A program made the position numbers and the translations under genes. From Gemmatimonadota bacterium (GTDB taxonomy: Bacteria > Gemmatimonadota > Gemmatimonadetes > Gemmatimonadales > GWC2-71-9), in NCBI GenBank assembly GCA_003221985.1, contig QHUQ01000167.1, positions 1 to 14,302 on the forward strand: a stretch of DNA of 14,302 bases, given 5' to 3'. Shown here piece by piece: positions 7,515-13,527 of this stretch. The stretch's first letter is position 1, and each line of letters starts with the position of its first letter. The notes beneath the pieces were generated by a model. It did no database searches and was not told the DNA's origin. It saw only the letters and a program-made list of their open reading frames with translations.

Positions 7515-9025
7515 CAGCCACGCACTCCTGCGTCCTGCGGCGCACGCGACGCGCCGAGCAGTCCCGCCACCGTCCTCCGTTCGACCTTGCCTGAGGCGTT
7601 CCGCGGGATCGACCCCACCCACTCGAACGCGACAGGGATTTTGTACTGCTCCAGCCGTGCCCTCAGGAAGTCCGCCAGCGCCTCGGCGCTCGGCAGTTCT
7701 GTCTGGCCGCGCTTCGCTACGAGGAACGCGCGAACAGCCTCACCCGTCAGCGAGTCGGGCGTGGCGACGCAGACCGCATCGGCGATTTGTTCGTGGCCCA
7801 GCAATGCCTGCTCAATCTCCGCCGGATGCACTTTCCGGCCGCCAATGTTGATCACATCGTCTTCGCGCCCACACAGATAGAGGTAGCCGTCTTCGTCGCG
7901 ATAGCCGAGATCTCCGGTGTACAGCCAGGCTCCCCTCAGCCGTTCACCGGCAGCGGCACCCCAGTATCCTGCCGTGACGTGCGCACCGCTGATGCGGATC
8001 TTACCGATTTGGCGCGGTGCCACCTCGCGTCCGTCCTCGTCGACGATTTCTATCTCGACGTTCGGCGTCGGCCTCCCGACGGAGTCCAAGCGATCCTTGG
8101 ACTGATGGAATTCGATGAACGCCGACCGCGAAGCCTCGGTCAGGCCGTAGTGCATGCAGATTCTCGTGTGGGGAAAGAGCCGCATGAGGCGCTCTTTCTC
8201 ACTCCGAGGCATGGCGGCGCTGCCGATCTCGATGTACTTGAGCTGCGGAGAGAACTCCGCCACGCGCTCTCCGGCCAGGCGCACGAGCAGCGCCCAGGCG
8301 GCCGGAACAAAGCTGAAGCCGGTGGCTCGCCAGCTCCTCATGGCTTCGAACACCTGTTTCGGGAATTGGAAGCCGGGTGCGAGGATCACGGCCCCTCCCG
8401 CGAGCACCTGGCAGCGGACGCGAGCGAGCCCAAACGAGTGGCTCAGGGGCAGAGCGAGCGCCTCGCGATCTTCGGCCGTGTTCCCGATGAACTGGTTGAT
8501 GTTGCGAGCGGCCGCGAGGATGTTCCGGTGCGTCAAGATCACGCCTTTCGCCTTGCCGGTGGTGCCGCTCGTGAGCAGGACGTCGGCCGGGTCCTCGGGC
8601 TGCGGGTCGACGAACTCGTCGGCGTGCGGCAGAGCGGCGCCATGCGTCAATGCCGTGAGGGCCAGGGACGCGCAGGGCGGCGCTTCCAGCGCCGCCCTGC
8701 GACTCGTCAATGTGATGCGCGCATTGAGAAGGTCGACAATGCCCTGCAGGCGTGCGGGGACGATGTCGGGGTCGTGAGGTACGGCGATGGCGCGCAGGAG
8801 ATGGCACCCGAAGTACGCGTACAGGAACTCCGGCTCCCGTGGGGCCGCCACCACGACCCGATCGCCAGGCTCAACCCCTGCCTCGCGCAGCGCCCCGGCG
8901 GCCCGGAGGACGCGCTCCCAGAACTCGCCGTAGGTGAACCCGCTTGTCCCCACCGCTACCGCGAGACTCGCCGGACGCGTCTGGGCGTGCTGGGCCAGCT
9001 GGCCAATGAGCGTGCGAGGCGTCAT
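7514..9025 (-). CDS. AMP-forming acyl-CoA/acyl-ACP ligase (ANL superfamily)
   Basis: A 503-residue adenylating enzyme that activates a carboxylic acid as acyl-AMP and passes it to a thiol. Signatures: the phosphate-binding loop LLTSGTTGKAKGV (150-162), CMHYGLTEASRSAF (290-303), LYTGDLGYRDEDGYLYLCGR (368-387) with the ribose-binding Asp, DDVINIGGRKVHPAEIE hinge region (389-405), and PRNASGKVERR (474-484) with catalytic Lys480. All key residues are present. Length and context match the acyl-CoA ligases found in exosortase A-associated loci, but that subfamily call is from memory. It starts 6 bases after the ACP gene and its stop overlaps the methyltransferase start. The neighbouring ACP is the probable acceptor, so it may work as an acyl-ACP synthetase. 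The acid substrate is unknown. Confidence 0.92.
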   Translation of the reverse strand: MTPRTLIGQLAQHAQTRPASLAVAVGTSGFTYGEFWERVLRAAGALREAGVEPGDRVVVAAPREPEFLYAYFGCHLLRAIAVPHDPDIVPARLQGIVDLLNARITLTSRRAALEAPPCASLALTALTHGAALPHADEFVDPQPEDPADVLLTSGTTGKAKGVILTHRNILAAARNINQFIGNTAEDREALALPLSHSFGLARVRCQVLAGGAVILAPGFQFPKQVFEAMRSWRATGFSFVPAAWALLVRLAGERVAEFSPQLKYIEIGSAAMPRSEKERLMRLFPHTRICMHYGLTEASRSAFIEFHQSKDRLDSVGRPTPNVEIEIVDEDGREVAPRQIGKIRISGAHVTAGYWGAAAGERLRGAWLYTGDLGYRDEDGYLYLCGREDDVINIGGRKVHPAEIEQALLGHEQIADAVCVATPDSLTGEAVRAFLVAKRGQTELPSAEALADFLRARLEQYKIPVAFEWVGSIPRNASGKVERRTVAGLLGASRAPQDAGVRG

Positions 9026-9031
9026 CCCGCG

Positions 9032-9322
9032 TTAGTCCGTCATCCTCCGCTCGATGGCTGAAAGGATGGCCTCGAAGGTGGTGAACTCCATGATCTCCTC
9101 GACCTCGAACTGGATCGAGAACCGCTGCTCGACGGCGGTGACCAGCATGACGTGGCCCACGGAGTCCCAGCGCTCGACATCGGCCGGCCCCAGGCCGGGA
9201 TGCACACGGTCTGGCGCCAGGTGAAATACTTCGGTGAAGACAGCAGACAGCCGGCTCGCCGTCGGTTCACTGGCGGGGTCAATGCGCTGGCGCGACCGAA
9301 GGCTCCTCTGGGCCGGATTCAT
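9032..9322 (-). CDS. Acyl carrier protein
   Basis: A 96-residue carrier protein with a short basic leader. The phosphopantetheine site is ADVERWDSVGHVML (47-60), with Ser54 as the attachment serine. Helix III-IV sequence FEVEEIMEFTTFEAILSAIE (72-91) is typical of ACPs of polysaccharide and polyketide-like loci. The frame is open far upstream, but the ATG at 9322 has GGAG 7 bases before it and gives a normal ACP length. It is the first gene of the operon that continues with the ligase and a methyltransferase, and lies divergent to a PPTase gene that presumably converts it to holo-ACP. Such dedicated ACPs deliver an activated acyl or amino acid group to another enzyme. Confidence 0.9.
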   Translation of the reverse strand: MNPAQRSLRSRQRIDPASEPTASRLSAVFTEVFHLAPDRVHPGLGPADVERWDSVGHVMLVTAVEQRFSIQFEVEEIMEFTTFEAILSAIERRMTD

Positions 9323-9463
9323 GACGTGACTCCGCTCGACGCAAGAATGGAGCCATAGCCTCGCCTGTTGCGCCGACGCCATACCCAGCGCTCGGACCCG
9401 CCGACCGCAGCGCCGACCAGCCTCGGCCCGCATGTTGCACCAGACGGCCAAAGGGATGAGGTC
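9323..9463. promoter_or_regulatory. Divergent intergenic region between ACP and PPTase genes
   Basis: About 140 bases between two divergent genes whose products should interact, so a shared control region is likely. It holds the Shine-Dalgarno sites of both genes at its ends. No clear sigma-70 type promoter or operator palindrome was identified by eye. Confidence 0.4.
9330..9333 (-). promoter_or_regulatory. Ribosome binding site deciding the ACP start
   Basis: Minus-strand GGAG, 7 bases before the ATG at 9322. It fixes the start of a 96-residue ACP rather than one of the longer in-frame openings. Confidence 0.6.
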
Positions 9464-10171
9464 ATGCGAATCCTGATCACCGATGCCATCGAGGTCGTGG
9501 TGACCCGCTTGGTCGCGGGGCGCGACGCCGTCTGGGCAGCGACGGCGCTGCTCTCGGACGCTGAGCGACACCGCGCGAGTCGCTTTGCCCGCGATCGCGC
9601 CCGCCGCCGGTTCATCGTTGGGCGTGCACGATTGCGACAGCTGCTCGCGGCGCGGTTGGGTGTGCAGCCTCGAGCGGTCGAGTTCGTCCATGGGGCACGC
9701 GGCAAGCCTGCGCTGGGAGCGCGATTCGCGAATTCGGGCCTGCGCTTCAACGTTGCGCACTGCGACGATGTTGCCGTGTATGCGTTTTCACGCGGACGCG
9801 AGATCGGCATCGACCTCGAAGCCGTCCGTGTGATCCCCGGCGCCGACGACGTCGCGGTGCGCTTCTTTTCTCGCTGGGAGCGAGAGGCGTACCAGGCCCT
9901 CGACGCGCGCGCGCGGCCGCTGGGATTCGTCAATTGCTGGACCCGCAAAGAGGCTTTCATCAAGGCGCTCGGCGACGGCTTGTACTTTCCGCTCGATCGC
10001 TTCGACGTGTCGCTCGCGCCGGCTGAGCCCGCGCGGATCCTCCGCGTCGAGGACACGCCCGGAGACCGCTGCGGCTGGCGGATGGAGAGTTTTTCCCCGG
10101 CTCCCGGATTTGTGGCGGCCGTCGTCACCGAGAGCGGGAGACGTCCGGCTTCCTCGACAACGGCGTCATGA
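9464..10171 (+). CDS. Sfp-type 4'-phosphopantetheinyl transferase
   Basis: A 235-residue enzyme that moves the phosphopantetheine arm of CoA onto the conserved Ser of carrier proteins. The Sfp family signatures are all present: RFIVGRARLRQLLAARLG (49-66), FVHGARGKPAL (74-84), FNVAHC (95-100), EIGIDLEAV (113-121) with metal-binding Asp117 and Glu119, and CWTRKEAFIKALGDGL (158-173) with Glu163 and Lys167. The frame opens earlier at 9368, but the ATG at 9464 has AAGGG 8 bases upstream and matches the usual family N-terminus. The obvious client is the divergently encoded ACP. Its stop overlaps the next ATG (ATGA), so it is coupled to the deacetylase-like gene. Confidence 0.93.
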   Translation: MRILITDAIEVVVTRLVAGRDAVWAATALLSDAERHRASRFARDRARRRFIVGRARLRQLLAARLGVQPRAVEFVHGARGKPALGARFANSGLRFNVAHCDDVAVYAFSRGREIGIDLEAVRVIPGADDVAVRFFSRWEREAYQALDARARPLGFVNCWTRKEAFIKALGDGLYFPLDRFDVSLAPAEPARILRVEDTPGDRCGWRMESFSPAPGFVAAVVTESGRRPASSTTAS

Positions 10172-10992
10172 CTCGCGATGGGTCGCACCTCGAGTTCCCG
10201 GGAGGCGCACGCTTCGCATTCACGGTGATGGACGACACCGATGTCGCCACGGTGGAGAACGTTCGGCCGATCTATCGGCTGCTGGAATCGTTGGAGATGC
10301 GCACGACGAAGACCGTGTGGCCGGTGCGCTGCGAGGAGGGCAGCAGAAACTTTTGGCTTTCCGAGACATTGGACGACGCGGCCTACCACGACTTCGTGGT
10401 CGACCTCCATACCCGCGGGTTCGAGATCGCCTTCCACGGCGCGACGATGGAGACGAGCCCGCGCGCGCGAATCACACGCGCGCTGGAGCGCTTCCGGGGC
10501 GTCTTCGGCGCGCCGCCGCGCGTGCACGCCAACCACGCGTACAATCGCGACAACCTGTACTGGGGCGCCAGCCGGCTCGACGATCCCGTGCTGCGACTGC
10601 TCTGCGGCCGGGTCGCCGGGCAAGCGGCGCATCTGTACGAGGGGCACTGTCCGGGGTCGCCCTATTGGTGGGGCGACCTCTGCGTCGAGCAGATCGAGTA
10701 CGTCCGCAACCTGACCTTTTCGGAGATCAACCTGCGGCGCATCAATCCCTCCATGCCCTATCGGGACCCGAGCCGCCCGTACGTCCGCTGGTGGTTCTCC
10801 GCCGCTGACGCCGAAGACGTAGACGAATTCAACCATTTGCTTTCCCGCCGGTGGGAGAACTGCTCGACTGGCTTCGTGCCCGCCGCGAGCATGATGGGCT
10901 ACCGGCAGGTGAATGGCGCCGCATGCAGTGGCGGTGGGCCCGGGATCTCGTGCTGCGCAAGCTCGCCGCGCGCCGTCGGCAGGCATCGCTGA
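10168..10992 (+). CDS. Polysaccharide deacetylase-like protein, probably broken near its 3' end
   Basis: The open frame gives 274 residues. The first ~226 look like an intact glycan-locus deacetylase-like family: FPGGARFAFTVMDDTDVATV (10-29) with an Asp cluster, MRTTKTVWPV (44-53), FEIAFHGATMETSPR (85-99), HANHAYNRDNLYWG (120-133), and YVRNLTFSEIN with RINPSMPYRDPSRPYV (178-206). After FNHLLSR (221-227) the frame becomes Cys/Gly-rich and unlike protein, whereas the next frame reads PVGELLDWLRARRE, as expected for the family's C-terminus. The usual segment with a THFG-like motif is absent. This suggests loss of about 50-60 codons with a frameshift around 10844-10848. The start overlaps the PPTase stop by four bases, and the stop lies 5 bases from the convergent FemAB-like gene. 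It may be a pseudogene or an assembly error. Confidence 0.75.
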   Translation: MTRDGSHLEFPGGARFAFTVMDDTDVATVENVRPIYRLLESLEMRTTKTVWPVRCEEGSRNFWLSETLDDAAYHDFVVDLHTRGFEIAFHGATMETSPRARITRALERFRGVFGAPPRVHANHAYNRDNLYWGASRLDDPVLRLLCGRVAGQAAHLYEGHCPGSPYWWGDLCVEQIEYVRNLTFSEINLRRINPSMPYRDPSRPYVRWWFSAADAEDVDEFNHLLSRRWENCSTGFVPAASMMGYRQVNGAACSGGGPGISCCASSPRAVGRHR

Positions 10993-11102
10993 AACGGCTA
11001 CGGAATCAGCCGCACGATGGGCGGACCGAGGGCTTTCGCGACGGCCAGCGGCAGGCGTTTCCAGACGAACGGTCCCCAGGCGAACGCACGCTCGTGGGGT
11101 GA
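10848..11102 (+). pseudogene. Displaced C-terminal remnant of the deacetylase-like gene, in another frame
   Basis: Directly after the suspected break, the +2-shifted frame reads PVGELLDWLRARREHDG and then EWRRMQWRWARDLVLRKLAA, a charged helical tail that fits the end of the preceding protein much better than the frame-0 reading. The frame stays open to 11102, but that would overlap the convergent FemAB-like gene by about 100 bases. The original end of the protein is probably earlier and cannot be placed. GC at third positions does not favour this frame over frame 0, so the case rests on protein character and on family memory. Confidence 0.5.
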
Positions 11103-12026
11103 TGGCGTAGCGTGCCGGCGCCCCGCCACGTGTTGATACCACATGAGGGGAACGTCGCGCGAACCCCACTGCAGCTTGAAGTGATGCGTGCCTCCACCGG
11201 GCGTACATCGTCCGAAATTGAATACGCTCAGTCCCCCGTTCGTCGCGCGCTCGATGAACGCCCAGTACAGCAACATGTTCGCGTAGATGCGGTGATACTC
11301 CTGAAGCGCCGACACCCACGTCAGCTCGAACTCGCCTCCCCACTGAAATCCGCAACCACCGGCGACGGGCCGTCCCTGGTAGTACGCACAACCGAACCAC
11401 GTGTCTTCCGGAAACCGCTGTGCGAGAGTCTCGAAGAGTCGCTCCGGGAGAGTCGGCGTGCCGAGGTCTCGCATGTGCCGCGAGAACACCTGGTAGAAGG
11501 CGCTCACCTGATCGAGCCCGAAGCTGACGTTCAGGCCTTCCTTCTGCGCACGGCGCACTTTCCTCCGTACGTTCGACGTCAAGCCGTGCCACGCGGCGTC
11601 CGCGTCGCCGGCACACAGATCGAGGAGGCACGTGATCTTGCGGTTGGAGACGGGCAGGTCCACTGCGAGCGGTTCCCGGCTGCGCAGCTCGAGCAGATCG
11701 ACCCGACGCTCCCGCGCCACGCCGACCGCGTGCGCCACGAGCGCCCGTACGGCCTGCTCGCTGCCGAGCGGCCCGCCGTGATTGAGAAACGGCATCGAGA
11801 CGAGGTAGTCCCCGAACAGAATGCTTTTGGCGTGCACGAGCGGCAGCACGCCCGTGACGCGCCCGGCGTCGTCGCGGGCGGCGAAATACAGGCATTCGTG
11901 CCCGAAGACTTGCTCGACAACCGCCTTCCACCCCCAACGATGGAAATGCGTCCATCCGGTGGCAGCATGCACGCACGCATCCCACTCGGCCCCCGATCCC
12001 GTGAACAGCCCGACGCGCGGCGTCAT
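10998..12026 (-). CDS. FemAB-related protein of the PEP-CTERM/exosortase-associated type
   Basis: A 342-residue protein of two GNAT folds, resembling the FemAB-related family of PEP-CTERM loci (TIGR03019 type; assigned from memory). Visible blocks: WTHFHRWGWKAVVEQVFGH (25-43), GVLPLVHAKSILFGDYLVSM (59-78), LTSNVRRKVRRAQKEGLNV (149-167), MRDLGTPTLPERLFETL (185-201), and FNFGRCTPGGGTHHFKLQWG (269-288). FemX/FemA enzymes attach amino acids to peptidoglycan precursors from aminoacyl-tRNA. In polysaccharide loci the donor and acceptor are unknown, and addition of an acyl or aminoacyl group to the glycan is an inference. The ATG overlaps the deacetylase stop (ATGA). Much longer open frames exist here but are shadows. 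The gene appears intact. Confidence 0.9.
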   Translation of the reverse strand: MTPRVGLFTGSGAEWDACVHAATGWTHFHRWGWKAVVEQVFGHECLYFAARDDAGRVTGVLPLVHAKSILFGDYLVSMPFLNHGGPLGSEQAVRALVAHAVGVARERRVDLLELRSREPLAVDLPVSNRKITCLLDLCAGDADAAWHGLTSNVRRKVRRAQKEGLNVSFGLDQVSAFYQVFSRHMRDLGTPTLPERLFETLAQRFPEDTWFGCAYYQGRPVAGGCGFQWGGEFELTWVSALQEYHRIYANMLLYWAFIERATNGGLSVFNFGRCTPGGGTHHFKLQWGSRDVPLMWYQHVAGRRHATPSPHERAFAWGPFVWKRLPLAVAKALGPPIVRLIP

Positions 12027-12754
12027 TGCGCCGAGACCGCCACCTGCCAGGCGGACCCGGCCGCAGGGCGGGCCGGAGCCGAGAGCGCTGCCACCGTATC
12101 GCGAATGGCGGTAAACCGGAACTCGGTCAGCAGCCGACCGAGCCGTTGCGCTGTCCGGCGCAGTCCACCGTAGTGCCGCACGCGCGTCAGCCAGGACACG
12201 GCGAGCCGCGGCTGCGCGGGATCCACCTCCCACGGATGGATGTAGAAGGTGCCGGGCGCACCGCGGCGCTCGCACTGGCGGAAGGCGACTCGCACGAGCG
12301 TGTATGGAAGCAGGCGAAAGTACGCCCCGCCCGCAGCGGGGAGTCGCACCCCGCACCACTGCAGCGTGGCCGGGGGGATTTCGGCGAGCCGGCCGGCGGA
12401 TCGGTCGAGCCAATGCGGGTCCGGCGACCCGCCGGGATAGCCGTAACCCGGGCGGAGCACGGGAAACAAGCTGGAGTCGTAGGCTGTGACGCGCGCATGA
12501 TCCCAGCCGTGCGACGCGATCTCGTGGCCCGCGCGGGAGATCGTCCGGATCAGCTCGGCGTGGCGCTCGGCGACCCAGCCGAGCACGAAGAACGTCGCGC
12601 GCGCGTCGTGCTGAGCCAGCAGATCGAGCAGCCGGGCGACCTGCCCAGCCACCCGGGACTCCAAGCCCTCCCACGCGGACCGCGCTACGAGCGACTCGAA
12701 CGCCGAGACCTGGAAGTACTCCTCGAGATCAACGCTGAAGTGGTGGGCGGTCAT
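12023..12754 (-). CDS. XrtA/PEP-CTERM-locus polysaccharide deacetylase with an apparent internal deletion
   Basis: A 243-residue NodB-family protein of the PEP-CTERM locus subfamily (TIGR03006 type, from memory). The N-terminus HHFSVDLEEYFQVSAFE (4-20) and ARATFFVLGWVAERHAELI (51-69) are classic. The metal motif is GHEIASHGWDH (76-86), and the C-terminal GTFYIHPWEVDP (168-179) holds the last motif. The usual stretch between the HxxxH region and YDSSLFPV is missing. It normally spans about 50-60 residues and carries the RAPSFS-type motif 3 and the WALDVL helix. Instead T90 joins A91-Y-D-S-S directly, in frame. If real, the enzyme is probably inactive. The ATG was chosen over a TTG 18 bases upstream because GAAGG lies 6 bases before it. 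Coupled to the FemAB-like gene. Confidence 0.85.
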   Translation of the reverse strand: MTAHHFSVDLEEYFQVSAFESLVARSAWEGLESRVAGQVARLLDLLAQHDARATFFVLGWVAERHAELIRTISRAGHEIASHGWDHARVTAYDSSLFPVLRPGYGYPGGSPDPHWLDRSAGRLAEIPPATLQWCGVRLPAAGGAYFRLLPYTLVRVAFRQCERRGAPGTFYIHPWEVDPAQPRLAVSWLTRVRHYGGLRRTAQRLGRLLTEFRFTAIRDTVAALSAPARPAAGSAWQVAVSAQ

Positions 12755-12760
12755 GGCCGA

Positions 12761-12765
12761 CCTTC
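12761..12765 (-). promoter_or_regulatory. Ribosome binding site deciding the XrtA-type deacetylase start
   Basis: Minus-strand GAAGG, 6 bases before the ATG at 12754. The alternative TTG at 12772 lies upstream of this site. Confidence 0.55.
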
Positions 12766-12791
12766 GTTGCAACGGTTGTGCCTGCTGGCTC

Positions 12792-12807
12792 GGCGGTGGG
12801 GGCCGCC
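12792..12807 (-). terminator. Possible stem-loop between the Ig-like gene and the deacetylase
   Basis: GGCGG and CCGCC flank a 6-base loop, and a perfect 10-base palindrome CGTCGCGACG lies nearby at 12813-12822. Both are downstream of the Ig-like protein stop on the minus strand. There is no T-run after the stem, so an intrinsic terminator is only a weak possibility, and such stems are common by chance in GC-rich DNA. Confidence 0.2.
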
Positions 12808-12842
12808 TAAACCGTCGCGACGACGCTACAATTCGGGGGAAC

Positions 12843-13527
12843 TCACAACAGCAACACCTGGACCACCTTGGTGTCCGAGGCTGACGCGCCGGCCGCGTCC
12901 GTCACCGTCACGCGGATCGTGAAGCTCTGCGGCAGGACAATGATGTAGGTGTGCCCCGCGCTATACGTGCCCTGGCTCGAAACGCTGTTTGTCGTTGTGT
13001 TGCCGTCGCCCCAGTCGATCCTGTACGACCACGGCCCATTGTTGTTCGCATCGCTGAAGCTCCAGTTGAACGACCAGAGCAGACCGGTGATCGCTGTGTC
13101 GTCCGGCCCGGCGTTCACGACCGGCGCGCTATTGGGCGTTGTGCAGGTCACTGAGAACGTGGTGTTAGCAGTCCCGCCCGCGGGGACCGTAACGCTGCGG
13201 GGGTTGCTGCTCACCGCACACGTCGACGCGATCCCCGACAGCGCCACGTTGTGGCTGGTGGCCGAGAGTCCGTTGTAGGTCGTGCTGGTGTTGATTCCGA
13301 TCGCCCGGCTGTTCCCGCCGTCAACGGTCACGGTATAGCCGTCCGGATCCTGGCTCGTGCCCGACGTGCTGGTAAACACGGTCAGGTTTCCGGTCGGGGC
13401 TGTGACCGTCACGGTCGCCGTCTGGGTGATGGCCACGCCGCTGATCGTGGCGGACACGGTCTTCGAGCCAGCCACCGTGGAGCTCAGGCTCCCCGTCGCG
13501 ACCCCGCTCCCGCTCGTCGCGCCCGCC
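12843..13527 (-). CDS. Surface protein, C-terminal part: end of Ig-like repeat, PEGA/Cna-like domain and PKD domain
   Basis: This is the 3' part of the right-edge gene, in a frame shifted by one base from its 5' part. It begins with the second half of an Ig-like repeat (GVATGSLSST, KTVSATISGVAITQTATVTV). A carboxypeptidase-regulatory/PEGA-like domain follows at about 13143-13394, with DPDGYTVTVDGG and VTVPAGGTANTTFSVTC. The last domain, about 12846-13133, is a PKD domain with VVNAGPDDTAITG, YRIDWGDGNTTT and FTIRVTVTDAAG. It ends KVVQVLLL with no membrane helix, LPXTG or PEP-CTERM anchor. This domain pair recalls Gemmatimonadota secreted proteins. On its own the frame has an internal ATG at 13475, but it is almost certainly the tail of the upstream gene rather than a separate protein. 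Likely role: extracellular or cell-surface adhesion. Confidence 0.75.

Noticed and set aside
7787..9061. 424-codon open frame on the plus strand
   Set aside because: Complementary shadow of the acyl ligase and the end of the ACP gene; no motifs.
9319..11985. 888-codon open frame on the minus strand
   Set aside because: It runs antisense to the well-supported PPTase and deacetylase-like genes and out of frame through the FemAB-like gene. Its translation is Arg/Pro-rich with no recognisable domain, as expected of a GC-rich shadow frame.
12027..12674. Upstream extension of the FemAB-like frame
   Set aside because: The extra ~216 codons overlap the deacetylase in another frame and are Arg/Ala-rich. 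The ATG at 12026 in an ATGA overlap is the natural start.
12827..12832. TACAAT resembling a -10 box on the plus strand
   Set aside because: It would drive transcription antisense into the Ig-like gene, and no -35 partner was found at a suitable distance.
12026..12922. 298-codon open frame on the plus strand
   Set aside because: Antisense to the XrtA-type deacetylase and the end of the Ig-like gene, with low-complexity Arg/Gly-rich translation.
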